Below the pieces are notes generated by a model that worked only from the letters and a program-made list of their open reading frames with translations, searched no databases and had not been told where the DNA came from. 64,000 nucleotides of DNA, taken from the NCBI GenBank assembly GCA_000727475.1, contig KL647319.1:871124-935123 (forward strand), given 5' to 3'. This document shows positions 10,986-22,100 of the stretch, one piece after another. The number at the start of each line of letters is the position of its first letter. The stretch's first letter is position 1. Position numbers and translations under genes: made by a program. The stretch is from Sarcocystis neurona. Taxonomy: Eukaryota; Apicomplexa; Conoidasida; Eucoccidiorida; Sarcocystidae.

Positions 10986-11959
10986 TCAAACACAGAGGTG
11001 GTCCAATCCAAGGATATACATATCGCCCCGTAGGATAAGAGTCGTAGGATTGACAGGCCAGGAAAGGAAGGGAGCAGCTGCTTCATTAAAAGTGAGAAAT
11101 GACACATTTGCAGCTTTTTCTTCTTCTCTATACGGTGCCGGCACACATCTGTTCCATCTTCAACAACTGCTCCATGTAGATGCCTACGTTTAACATCTCC
11201 TCTCTCTCCTGTGAAGGCCACCTATGTTCTATACATATATATATAGATATGGGGGTGTACACATATATATATATATATGCGCGCGACTATATATATAGAT
11301 GTACGTGTTTAATATACGTGTGTATATCTACGTTTTACTTCTTCATTGTCTCGTGCCAAGTCAAAGATACCTACAAATAAATGTATATATGCGTATATAC
11401 ATATATACATCTATATAAGACGCATGTACATACACCTATACACATATATACATGGACATGCGCCTATATACATGTGTATAATATACACGTATATATCTAC
11501 GTTTTAGTTCTCCTCTCTTTCTTGTGGAGCCAAGCCAGACTCCATATCAATATACAGCTATATACACAGACTAGTAAATATTCACCTGCACATATATATA
11601 TGTACGTATATGTGATATACATGTATAGATGGATGGGGGGAAGTGCTTCCCTCTCCATGAACCCGCCTATCTTCCCTTCGTCTCGAGAGAAGGTGGCGCC
11701 GGTTCTTCTCCTTCCTTTCCCTCTACTTTTGCCCCCTCTGTTTTTCTCTTCGCCTTGGCAGGTGACGAAGATGCAGGAAGAGAAGCAAAATTCACTGGTG
11801 TTTCGGGGTTGTTGAAGCGCCCTTTCCTCGCTCTCTTCTTCTCTCTCTGCTGCTCTTTTTGCTGGCACGTGAATGGACGGGAAAAGAAGAAGAGGGAGAA
11901 GAGAGCTGGAGGAGGACGCCGGGCAGAGAACTAAAAGAGCGGCGCAGATAGAAATTCAC

Positions 11960-12076
11960 CGGTGAAAAGCATCGCAAGCCACAGCCACACGATGCGGCAG
12001 AAGTTGCAGAAAATCGTCGCTCGGCCGCCAAGCAGGTCCGGCAAAAATGTGCCGTAGACTCGAATCTTCACGCTGC
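11960..12076 (-). CDS. ALG2: ALG2 exon 2
   Basis: Bounded by a CTGCTGCAG acceptor and a GTGAAT donor on the sense strand; 117 bases, phase 1 to phase 1. Encodes SVKIRVYGTFLPDLLGGR followed by a hydrophobic stretch (IVWLWLAMLF). In ALG2 this corresponds to the segment with the LPR and GGR motifs and the membrane-associated helix before the DQ strand. Joining to exon 1 restores GSVKI, and to exon 3 TGRWN, with no stop or phase conflict. Confidence 0.85.
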
Positions 12077-13636
12077 CTGCAGCAGCAACAACCTCAGCAG
12101 CAGCAGGTCAGCAACCGGTAAAAAGCAGCAGCTGCTGCAGCAGCAAGAAAACGGATGCCGGCAAAGAAGCAGCAGCAGCAAGAAAACGGATGCCGGCAAA
12201 GAAGCAGCAGCAGCAAGACAGCGAATGCCGGCGAAGAAGCAGCACCAGCTGCAGCAACAGAACGACTGCCAGAAAAGAGGCAGCAGCAACAATGGAAGGG
12301 CAGACAGCCAAGCAGCCGCACAGTAGAGGCGTGGCAACAGGAGGAGCAGCAGCAGCAAGCAGGTGGCAGCCAGAGGAACAGTGGCAGCCTATTCTCCTGG
12401 CGCCGGCCGTAGCAGCAAGGCAGCAGGCAACCCTACAGCTGAAGCCAACAGTAGCCAGACAATAGCAGCAGCAAAGCAGCAAAACGCCTGGGAACCACAC
12501 CGGCAGCAGCGCAGTACCCGCAGCAGCAAAACAGAAAGCAGCAGCACGCCAACGCCGCTATCGCAGCAGCAGAGAGATACGAGCAGCACCTGCCGCTGCT
12601 GCCACATGGACGCAGCGTTCAAAATACATCAGCGGCGTCGCAGCAGCAACAGCAGCACGAGGAGAGAGGCAGCAAGCCAGCAGCAGCGGCTGAAAGGAGA
12701 AACACTAGAAAGACGCGCCAGCAGCCAAAAGCAGCCGGTGTCAGAAGCAAGAAGCAGCAGCAACAGGAGCAGCAGCGGCAGAGGTCAAGCTGCTGTGTTT
12801 CGCTGACAGTAACAGCAGCAGCAGAACGCGCAGCCGAGTAGGAGCCTCACTTGCGGCAGCACGGAGAGAATAGCAGCAGGACAGAAACGGAGCAGGAGCA
12901 CCGGCAGCTGTTCACGAGATAAGCCCCACTAGTGCAACTGCAGGAGCGGCATCTTAAGGAGCACCTCCCCAAGGTGAAGAAGAGAGAAAGATTAGTAAGC
13001 AGCAGCAGCATCTTTTTAAACGGGCTGCTTCGATCTTCACGAGTACAGAATGCTCGGGCAGCAGCAACCACCTCATAGCAGCTGAAGCGGATGTGCAGGC
13101 GTCCGCAGCAGCAACAGCGACAGCAGCAGACTGTGAAGAGACGACAGCGGCAGGTGTTAATGCAGCAGCAAGCGCCAGCCATCGCCTGCCTGGTCCGCAC
13201 GTAGCAGCAGCAACTGCTGCCGTAGACTCCGAGGGGATGAGACAGGCAACGGGACGCGTGACAGTAGGCACAGACACACGCGCGCTCGCGGCAGCAGCAG
13301 GAGCAGCAGGACGAACAGACGCAGCAGCAACAGCAGCAGCGAAATACTCTCATCAGCGGAGCAACCGCAGAGAGGGGGCAGCATAATCAGCGGCTGCAGC
13401 AGCCGAAGCAGCAGCAACGGTCCCGAGATAGCCGCTGCTGCAGCAGAAAAACGAGTCGCAACTCGAGGAGCAACTGCAGCAGCAAAGAACGAAGCGCAGA
13501 GACAGACGGCGGCAAGGGCATGGAGGAGAACAAGAAGAAGAAGCGGCAGCAGCAGCAGCAAAGACGGGAAGAAGGAGAAGGAGGAGCAGGCAGCAGCATT
13601 CCTTTCATTAATAGCAGCAGCCGCCATACGACTCAC
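12077..13636 (-). other. ALG2 intron 1: CAG-rich
   Basis: 1.56 kb, CAG/GCA-rich on the plus strand (CTG-rich in the gene's sense), leading into the CTGCTGCAG acceptor of exon 2. A short tandem of ACGGATGCCGGCAAAGAAGC occurs near 12150-12240. No independent gene seen. Confidence 0.6.
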
Positions 13637-14099
13637 CGTTCCTTGCTTCAGGAAAGCAGCAGTGCTTCGGCAGGTATGTCGTGTAAATTTCTACTTCATA
13701 CGGCTCGTCACCCGTTTCGAGCTGCTGCTGCTGCGCGTCCTGTTGGTCTAAGAGTAGCGGCTGCTGCTGCATCTGCTGGTCCTCCTCATCCTGGTGGTGC
13801 TGTCGAGTTGGCCTGCGGTCCTCGTTCAGCTGCTGCTGCTGCTGCAACGCGTGCTGCTGCTTCAAAGCGTCGTCCTCCTGCTGCTGCTGTTGCAAAACCT
13901 GCTGTTGCTTCTTCGGAGTGTCGTCCACCTGCCGCTGCTGCTGCTGCTTCGGGACACCGCAACTCGGCGGCGGGCTCTGCAATGCAGCGGCCATGGTGAG
14001 GAGCCACTTCTCTCCTCCTCCAATTATCATTTTGTCGTGTACGTAAACGCATGTTTTGTGGCCTCGCACTTTGCCCTGCTGCTGCTGCTTCTTCTGCAT
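13637..14099 (-). CDS. ALG2: ALG2 exon 1 (N-terminal Rossmann strand, Gly loop)
   Basis: The chosen start is the ATG at 14099 (MQKKQ...), which puts the first beta strand CVYVHDKM and the loop IIGGGEKW about 15-30 residues in, as is usual for ALG2. An in-frame ATG at 14348 would add about 83 Ser/Ala-rich residues. After AAALQSPPP comes a Gln/Asp-rich insertion of about 80 residues absent from animal and yeast ALG2. The sequence then returns to YEVEIYTTYLPKHCCFPEARN, which matches the family strand and HCFxE segment. The exon ends in phase 1 at a GTGAGT donor (sense strand). Conserved sequence on both sides of the Gln run in one frame argues that the run is translated. Confidence 0.85.
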
Positions 14100-15375
14100 G
14101 CGCGTTCCTGCTGCTGCTGATAGTTCTGTCTCAAGTGCTGCTGCTGCGTCCCTTCCTGTCTCTGCTGCATCAGAAGAATCCGCAGAAGACGAGACGCCTG
14201 TCCTGCACCTGCCGCGGTTGCCGAGGCCCGCCTGCGCGCTGCTGCTGCTGCCGCTGCATCTCTCAGCGGCTTCTTCTTGCTCCCCTCCGTCTGCTGTTGC
14301 TGCTGCTTGGGCAGCCACAAGACTGCGACTTTCTTCCTGCGACAGCATGGCGCCGCTGCTTCCTGTGAGAGATGCCGCAACAGCAGCAGGAGCATGAACA
14401 AGAGCAGCAATGACTAGAGCAGCAGTGCAGGACGGCGACCGCAACGGAGGCCAGGTTAAGGAAAAAAAGGAAGAGAAGAAGAAGGACGAGACGAAGGCGC
14501 AGCGGGCACAGCAGCTGCGCCGCAGGAGCAGCAGGCGGAAAAGCAGCAGAAGGTCAAGCATCACAGCAGAAGGAAGGGGAAGAGGAGGGGCAGCAGCAGG
14601 AGCAGCAGCGAGGCCACATGGAGATCCAGCAGCAAACGCAATTGCTGCAGCAGCAGCACCCGGTGTTGTCCCCGCAGCAGCGAAGGACCCGTCACAGCAG
14701 CGGTACACACAACGGCCCTCAGGAACACAGCCGCAGCAGTATAAGCAGCAGCAGCAGAAGTAGCAGCGGCAGCATACGCAGCAGCAGTGTACGCAGTAGA
14801 AGCAGCAGGAAAAGTAGCAACAGTATAAGAAGCAGCAGCGTACAAGCAGTAGCAGCATACGCAGCAGCAGCAGGAATAGCAGCAGCAGTATAAACAGCAG
14901 CAGTGTACGCAGAAGCAGCAGCGGGAAAAGCAGCGGCAGCAGGATAAGAAGCAGCAGCAGTATACGCAGCAGCAGCGGGACGAGGAACAGCACCACCAGC
15001 AGCAGGAACAGCAGCAATGGCAGAAGCAGTACAAGCAACAAAAGCAGTCTGAGGAGCAGCGGCAGCGTCTAAGGCGCAGCAGCAGTCTAAGGAGGAGCAG
15101 CAGCGGTACAAGCAGAAGAAGCAGTCTGAGGAGCCGCCGCAGCAGTGTATGAGCAGCAGTGGCAGCAGCGGGGAAAGCAACAGCAGTAACAGCAGTCCTA
15201 GCAGTATCAGCAGTCCCTGTAGTAGTAGAGGCAGCAGCAGCAGTCTACGCAGCTGGAGCAGCAGTCTACGCAGCAGTTGCAGCAGCCTGAGCAGCAGCAG
15301 TGTAGGGAGCAGCAGCAGCAGTCTACGAAGGAGCAGCAGGAATCCAAGGAAGAGCAGCAGCCCCGCTGATGTGCG
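14100..15375. repeat. CAG/CTG-rich DNA upstream of ALG2
   Basis: Triplet-repeat-rich DNA upstream of the chosen ALG2 start: CTG on the plus strand to about 14400, then CAG from about 14400 to 15375 with many near-pure runs. The minus-strand frame of ALG2 exon 1 stays open through it to about 15041, so an N-terminal extension cannot be excluded, but nothing beyond homopolymers is visible in it. Confidence 0.7.
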
Positions 15376-15422
15376 ACCACTAATTCAAAAAGGTTGTTCT
15401 CTGAGAAGAAGCACCAGCTCAC

Positions 15423-15476
15423 CTGTCCAGGTCCCTCGCCTGCTCCCCTGGTCTACTTGGCGAGGTGGCCCAACTC
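15423..15476 (-). CDS. Possible small minus-strand exon
   Basis: 54 bases flanked on the minus strand by a good acceptor (TTGATTTCTCTGCAG) and a good donor (GTGAGC). Two of three frames are open (VGPPRQVDQ... or SWATSPSRP...). It could be an upstream or 5' untranslated exon of ALG2 about 1.3 kb away. No homology recognised; the call rests on splice signals only. Confidence 0.25.
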
Positions 15477-15507
15477 CTGCAGAGAAATCAAATAATTTGC
15501 GGGACGC

Positions 15508-15521
15508 GGTGTACGTACACC
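15508..15521. promoter_or_regulatory. GGTGTACGTACACC palindrome, copy 6
   Basis: Perfect copy about 1.4 kb upstream of the ALG2 start and 32 bases from the possible exon at 15423-15476. Confidence 0.45.
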
Positions 15522-15844
15522 AGCTGGGCAAGCAGCACCTCCCTGCAAGAAGAAGTGCAAACCACACAAGCCCACACAGAGATTCAAACGTCAGGTGGTC
15601 TACTACGTATCGCAGTCGTATATCTACGTATATCTATATATATATAATATCTATCTATATTTCCCTTCATCTATACCTGTCTATCTCTCTCTATCTATCT
15701 TTCCCGATCTGTTTTTATCTACCTGTACCTACGCATCTATTTGTCTATATCTATTTAGTTATCTCCCTATGTCTACATACACTCGTTTATCCATGTATCT
15801 ATCTATTTCTCTATCTATCTCTCTATGTATACATACACATACTA

Positions 15845-16360
15845 AAGTGTGTGTAGATGCCCGTGTCTAGCTATTCATATGTATATATGCGAATGGGTTG
15901 GTACTTCCTGTATCATATCTATATTTTATTGTGTGTAAATGCCCGTGTCTAGCAATTTATATACATGTAAATGTATATGTATCCTACGTGTATCTCATAA
16001 ATATGTATACATACTTAACCCTGTGTAGATGCCCGTGTCTAGCATATACATCTATATAGATATAGGTATGCTACGTGTACGCATATTTAGCCATGTGTAG
16101 ATGCTTATGTCTAGCACACTACATACATATATATTTGTGCTGCAGGCGCCTCATCTATGATTTAAGCGTGTGTGAAGATGCCCGTGTCTAGGTATTGAGA
16201 CGTATGTACGTATTGCGCGTATCTTATACATTTACACACACACACACACACAGAGTTAGACACACCTGTTTAGGCGTGTCTAGGTGGCCGTGTCTAGCTG
16301 TTTGCAGCAGGTCCACCTCGCATGCGAATACATATTTGACGCGGTGTCTAGCTGCCGGTG
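15845..16360 (+). repeat. Spaced repeat GTGTAGATGCCCGTGTCTAG
   Basis: The 20-bp core GTGTAGATGCCCGTGTCTAG or a close variant recurs near 15850, 15932, 16022, 16095, 16170, 16275 and 16343, at intervals of about 70-105 bases. TA-rich spacers separate the copies. The last two copies are decayed. Bases 15600-15840, just before, are TATCTATC/TCTC microsatellite. Confidence 0.8.
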
Positions 16361-16860
16361 CGTCTATCTCTTTCTACGTCTGCCGCTGTTATGCGTCGTC
16401 GTCTTCGTCCCCAAGACTCGAAGTGGGCCTTCTGAATTGAAGAATAATTTTGTTGACTGCTCCACACACTGACGAGGGTGTTTGTGTGCCCGAACGTGTC
16501 TCACTACTACTTGCATGCGTTGCCGCTCGGGAAGGGCGGGCGTTTTTATATTACATCGTCGCGCAGACACGCAGCTGTCTGCAGAGCCGCGCCCGCACTT
16601 TCCAGTATCCACACACACGTGGGTGGACCCCTTTCTCCGTTTCATCCTCTCCCCTTTTCTCTCTCTGCCGTTTCTGTGCGGCAGCAACATCGCAGGGGGT
16701 CTGCAGGGTGGACGCGTGTCCACTTTTAGTAGACACGGATGTCCCTCTGTCTGTGTGTCTGTGTGTCTGTGTGGAGGTTTCCTGGCGTTCTCATTTTGGG
16801 CAGCAGCTACGCCGTAGGGAGGAGATATACATCAACCGTATTTCAAAGGTCCCACACACA
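16361..16860. other. Non-repetitive stretch without a recognised gene
   Basis: About 500 bases of ordinary-looking sequence with short open frames on both strands. I could not match any to a family or bracket one with convincing splice sites. Confidence 0.4.
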
Positions 16861-19560
16861 CACAAACAGACATATGCGACCAAGCAGGTATACATATATA
16901 TATGTACGTGTTAAATATATATGTATACACGTGCAACACGCAGACAGCATATCACACATATATAGAGAGAGATAGATAGGGCGACAGAACTATACATATA
17001 TATGTAACGTCAAAGCACATATCTATATTCATTCGTAGATATATATAGATGTAGTAGATGTACCTGTTGATATTCGATGACAGAAAAGAGATATAAATTA
17101 AACGTATAAGCAGCTCATATACAGACATACATATCTACATGCGACCAAGCAGGCACACATATATATACACGCGTTAAATATATGTATACATGTCCAACAG
17201 ACTATTAAATATATTTATAGGGGGAAATATATATATACAAACATGTATATATAATACCGAGACATGTATATAAATATATTTATTCATAGACACAGATATA
17301 CACATATATATATGATGTACTTGCTGATATTTGTTGACAGAGAGGAGACGTAAATCCAACGTATATAAGAAAAGGTACCACACATAAACAGACATATACA
17401 TATATGTGTGATCAAGCAGGTATACAGATGTACACACATATATATACAAGTGGTAAATATACGTATATGTGTTCAGCTAGCAAACCACTATATACATAGA
17501 GAGAGAGAGAGAGACATACGCACATATACATATATACATATATACATATATATATATACATACCATACATAAACATATATCTATACATATGTGATGAAGC
17601 TGGTATACTCACAGATATATATATGTAAGTGCCAAATATATGTATACACGTGCACCACACAGAGAAATATATACATCCACGTGGAGAAGAAAAACATACA
17701 CATCTATATACTCATCACCATATCGAGGCACACACATATATTTGTTCACAGATACAGATATATACGCATATATATATGTAGTTGTGTATATAGATACATA
17801 TGAACCACTGCAGTACGCGTAAGACTGCCCTCTTCGATGACGGCCGGGTGAAACGAGGGAGGCGGCAGCAGAGACGGCGGCACGGACCTCTTTGCATGTC
17901 TTTGCTGTCTCCGTCTCCCCGTATATCTTCTCTCCCCATATATATATATGAACACTCTTTTACGTCCTCTCCATACATACATATGCATGCGCATGCATAG
18001 ACGTCCACATACATATATGTATTCACACAGGTACGTGCATGTGAAAAGGGCTAGAGAAACACATATGCATGAATATAGAATCCTCGTCTAAATCTACAGA
18101 CAGAGGGATGATAGACATATGTGTGTATACGCATGTGGAGAGATACAGACAAATATATACGCATATAGCATATATGTATCCATACAGGCCAAATACGTCT
18201 CTACACATATGTAATAAATATATGTGGCTACACATCAACCATACATATACATACAGGCACACACACATGTGATACACATATATATATGGCAAGGTGTCAA
18301 CCATATATATACATACAGGCACACACACATGTGATATACATATATATATATATATATATATATGGCTAGGTGTCAACAATATATATACATACAGGCACAC
18401 ACACATGTGATATACATATATATATATATATATGGCTAGGTGTCAACAATATATATACATACAGGCATACACATATGTGATATATATATATATATATGTG
18501 GCTAGGTGTCAACCATATATATATATATATATACAGGCATAGTATGGGTAGATGTCAACAATATATATACATACAGGCATACACATATGTGATATATTTG
18601 TGTCAATGTAGATATATGTTGGTGCCGATACACGTGTACTTCACATATGACTCGATGTATGGTGATGTCTTCAACTGCAGATCGATACAATTGTGGGTCT
18701 ACATCTATCCATCTCTATATACAGAAATAGAGACAGATACATATATATATATATATGTATACACAGAGAGAGATATACATACATATATATATATATAGCT
18801 GTACGTTAACCGTAGAGACCTCTAAAAGCACGTTTGTATGTAGCTATATATATATACATATATATATATATAGTATATATATATACATATATATATATAT
18901 AGGTATACATATATATATATATATATATATATATCCAGAGAATTGCTTGTAGAGAATTGGGAAGTCGATTGTTGCGTCTCTTCACGTCTCTTTTCATAAC
19001 ACCTTCCACTTTCACACAAACATACATTTATATATATATTGACGTATATCCATCCATGCATACATATATATATGAATATACACACACATATATATAAATA
19101 GGTATATATATTTGTATTCATTACATCTCCTAACCCCATACGAACATCGATTTATATATGTACGTACACATGTGCCCATATATGTATATATACTTGTATG
19201 GATTGCATGCTGCCTGAGCGCACATGTGTCCCTCTACATATTCGTGTGGAGGAGTTCATATATTTACATAAAACAGAAAATTGAAGACTAATAGACCCCC
19301 CTGTAGAAGCATATACATGTGTACCCCTATACATATATACATACACAGAGATATCTACATACGTATAAAGCCGTATATATGTACAAATGATAAGCACTAC
19401 AGGTTCTCACGTAAACCTGGACATCACCATTGATATATATGTATATTATACGTATACGCTTATATATGTACACACATATATATATACGTATGGATATCTA
19501 CGTGTGTATATATATGTATGGATATCCACATGTGAACACATGAACGTCTATACATACGTC
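16860..19560. repeat. TA/CATA microsatellite field
   Basis: 2.7 kb dominated by ACATATATA, GTATATAT and CACACA motifs. Bases 17810-17930 interrupt it with a non-repetitive island, unassigned. It also contains the tandem repeat at 18236-18600. Confidence 0.8.
18236..18600. repeat. ~60-70-bp tandem repeat
   Basis: About six units, each containing AGGTGTCAAC(C/A)ATATATA, ACATACAGGCA, ACACACATGTGATA and a TA run of variable length. Length differences between units come from the TA run. Confidence 0.85.
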
Positions 19561-19779
19561 TTTGTGTGTGGATATAGAGAGACGAATATATGTGTGTGTG
19601 TATGGGAACTAAGAGTCCACGAAGCCGCGCAGATATGTCTGTGCATGCAAGTGTGTGGGGTGTTTGCTGCTGAGCTGAAACTCCTCTGCTTTCCTTCTGC
19701 CGGCGGGCAGCAGCAGGTCCCTCCCATAGATGTCTCCGTGTGTGGGACCCCGGGCGGGGAGCGCGGCACAGAGACACGG

Positions 19780-19985
19780 AGACGCAGCAGAAGACGCAGG
19801 AGACTCCGAAAAGGGAGACACGAGCAGCGCAGAAAGAAGGGAAGCACGCGTAGAGAGACGGGGAGACGGGCAGGGAGACGGGGAGACGGGCAGGGAGACA
19901 GGGAGACGGGAGACGAAGGCGGGTGGGTAGACACGCAGAAGGAGAGACGGAGAAGGAAGAGAGGAGACGAGACACGTCGAGGAAA
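19780..19985 (+). repeat. GAGAC polypurine tract
   Basis: Units such as GGGGAGACGGGCAGGGAGAC, purine-rich on the plus strand. Bases 19620-19780 before it are non-repetitive with no assignable gene. TA microsatellite follows at 20000-20270. Confidence 0.8.
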
Positions 19986-20279
19986 ATTTTGACCGCCGTC
20001 ACTCTGCCTCATGCAAGAAGACACACACATATTCACCCCCACAACATATATATATGAAGATACAAATGCATATACTACACACATATATGTACACATATGA
20101 GGACCATATCACTTTCCCCCTGACGCAAGCACATACATATATATATACACCAATTTACGGACATACAAACGCATATACTACGCACACATATATATATGTG
20201 TTAGTGGTAATATGAATATACAAACGCATATACTGCATACATTATATAGATAGGTAAATAGATTTTGTGATATGTGCAG

Positions 20280-20363
20280 GTCGCATATAGTATTGAGGAA
20301 TGTATCTCTCCAAATGCATGCAGTCTGTTTGTCAAGTTTGCTACTGATTCATTCGTCAAGGCG
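20280..20363 (+). CDS. Unassigned exon-like island
   Basis: 84 bases, 28 codons, starting after a plausible plus-strand acceptor (GATATGTGCAG) and ending before a GTGCTG donor, phase 0 to 0. The peptide (VAYSIEECISPNACSLFVK...) has ordinary composition, unlike its surroundings. I do not recognise it. The minus strand also has an open frame here, so the strand is not certain. Confidence 0.25.
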
Positions 20364-21903
20364 GTGCTGCTGCTGCTGCCACTCCCACGGACCCCCCCGC
20401 AGTTCTCTTCTCTCCACGTTCTGCGCTTCCTCTGCATGCGTCAGGCACGTGGACGTGAAGAGCCTCGACACACACACACGTCTTCTCTGTATACATGAGC
20501 ACGCATGCGTTTAAAAATATATATCCATATTTACATATATACACATGCATATATATACACATGCACGTACACACATACACATACATGCGCATATATATGT
20601 ATATGTATGTGAAGCAGAGATACACACGCTAACACACGTATGTGGAAGAACTTGTGCGCAGAAGGAGGGCAGGCTGGCAAAAAGCCCTCGGTCGCCTTTC
20701 TCCTCTCTTTTTCTCTGTAAGTGAATTCACGCACCTTCCACTGCATATCCAAGTGTATGCCTGAAAGAGAAATGAACATCTACATATATATGCATGCGCA
20801 GAAGAGACTCACTTCCTCCTCGACTGTGGACGTGTAGGCGGGTCACACATATGAACACCTTTCCTTCTACACACGTCATATATGTGGGCGTGCAGCTGTT
20901 GGCTCCTAGATACGTCAGTGCTGCTGTGGAGGCGCAGCCTCCCCACACGAACAGAGACGCACACGAAAAAGTTGCTACTTTCTGTTCCCGTCTCCGTCTC
21001 CGTCTCCCTGTCTCCGTGTCGCTCTTTCACGCGGCGAGAGACAGAGACGGAGACGCGAAGTACGGAGGCGCATTCCCGCACAGAACGTAGTGGGCGGAGA
21101 CTCGCGTGTGCAGCACGTGGCGCCGGTGCGGCCGCCGCAGTCCTGCTGCTCGCCGTCCTGCTGCTGCAGCGAGGGAACAGCTGCTTTTCCTTCTGTCTTC
21201 CCACCCTTCCCTCTTCCCACCGCTCGGTGACGTCGCGGTGCCACGCGCTTGCTGCTGTCGCCCGATGTCCTGTCTGCGGAGACGTATGGAGCAAAACTAC
21301 ACGTGGTGGCCCTTCACGACTAAAGACGCACACATGCGCATGCCCCCTGTCCTCGGATATATGTACATGTATATATGCACACAGACACGTATACACACAC
21401 ATCCACACGGGAGACCGTAGAGCCAGCCACACACACACACACACATAAACGTGTCTCGTCTCTCTATACACACACATAGTCAGGTGTGTGGGGACGCGGG
21501 GGAGCTTCGCTTTCTTCACTGCCATATGTGGGGAAAAGAGGCGTGTTGCTGCCGTTGCTGCTTTGCCTGCTGCTGGGGGCTCCCCGGGTGCTGCTGCCGT
21601 CAAGCAGCTGCCGTTCTGCTGCGACCTCGGCGCGTGTGGGGTGTGCGTGCTGCTGCTGCTCCGCCTGCTCTTCCTCGCGCGTCCACTCCTCTGCCGAGGG
21701 CGGCGCGGAAAAGAAGAAGTTCAGCAGCAGAGAAGGACTAAAGACGAAAGGCGGCTCACCCGGGGAAACGCGGCGGCAGCGGGCGTGCGCAGCAGAGGCG
21801 AAGCACCGCGGTGTACACACACCGCGAAGGAGACGGGATTTTCCGGCCGTCTCGTGTATTCATGTTGCGCACACGCGCTCACCTGCCTTTTTTTAATTTG
21901 TAG
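20364..21903. other. Mixed stretch without a supported gene
   Basis: Bases 20500-20620 are TA microsatellite; 20640-20960 non-repetitive; 20990-21060 CCGTCTC repeats; 21100-21360 non-repetitive GC-rich; 21360-21450 CACA/TA microsatellite; 21540-21830 CTG then CAG triplets with an imperfect inverted repeat at 21807-21826. Several short open frames look protein-like on either strand, but none could be tied to a family or to neighbouring phases. Confidence 0.4.
21807..21826. promoter_or_regulatory. Inverted repeat related to the GGTGTAC palindrome
   Basis: CGCGGTGT and its complement ACACCGCG flank a 4-base ACAC centre. The arms contain the GGTGT/ACACC ends of the 14-bp palindrome, so it may be a variant of the same site. 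Confidence 0.3.
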
Positions 21904-22100
21904 GACACTGCCGCCTGCCCCACGCGTCAGCAGCGGCAATTTTGACGCGCTGCGGCCGCGAACTGCGAAGGCTCTTCCTTTCTCTTCACGAAGAACGGGG
22001 ACATGCGCGCACTGACACCAGCCGCCCGCGTAGCAGCAGCAGCAGTCGGCAACGCAGAGGAAGAACAACAGCAGCAGCAGGAAGAGCACAGAGCGAGGAG
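21904..22100 (+). CDS. Unassigned exon-like island after a strong acceptor
   Basis: A textbook plus-strand acceptor (T-run then AATTTGTAG) precedes an open frame reading ILTRCGRELRRLFLSLHEER, then Ser/Arg and Glu runs that extend the frame to about 22390. The opposite strand is also open here. No family recognised. It could belong to a separate gene in 16-23 kb or to 5' exons of the TMEM94-like gene. The end is not defined. Confidence 0.25.

Larger units (their letters stand above)
7255..11959 (-). other. ALG2 intron 2 (4.7 kb), contents
   Basis: Bases 7255-7860 are non-repetitive with a cluster of palindromes. Bases 7860-9240 are TA/CATA microsatellite. Bases 9340-9570 are a GAGAC purine tract. 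Bases 9600-9770 are a non-repetitive island with no assignable exon. Bases 10080-10680 are a tandem repeat of about 85 bp. Bases 10900-10985 hold three copies of a 28-bp pyrimidine repeat. Bases 10990-11220 are non-repetitive. Bases 11230-11640 are TA microsatellite, and the rest is purine-rich. Exons 2 and 3 join cleanly across it (phase 1). Confidence 0.6.
1455..14099 (-). other. ALG2: ALG2-like gene, 5' and middle part (six exons)
   Basis: Gene-level entry. ALG2 is a GT4-type glycosyltransferase that uses GDP-mannose to add the alpha-1,3 and alpha-1,6 mannoses to Man1GlcNAc2-PP-dolichol on the cytosolic face of the ER. Six minus-strand exons give about 380 codons. They carry, in order, the N-terminal strand and glycine loop (CVYVHDKMIIGGGEKW), the HCCFPEARN segment (family HCFxE), VYGTFLP and GGR plus a hydrophobic helix, CDVIVSDQ, YYMHYP (family YCHFP), DLILYNSCNT (family CILVNSxFT) and VLYPAVD (family VLYPSLN). 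All five exon junctions agree in phase (1, 1, 0, 1, 2). The C-terminal half with the NEHFGIxPLE-type donor site is absent and should lie left of base 1. Ala/Ser and Gln insertions enlarge the protein. ALG11 was considered because of the HYP motif, but the DQ motif and the overall order fit ALG2 better. Confidence 0.85.
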
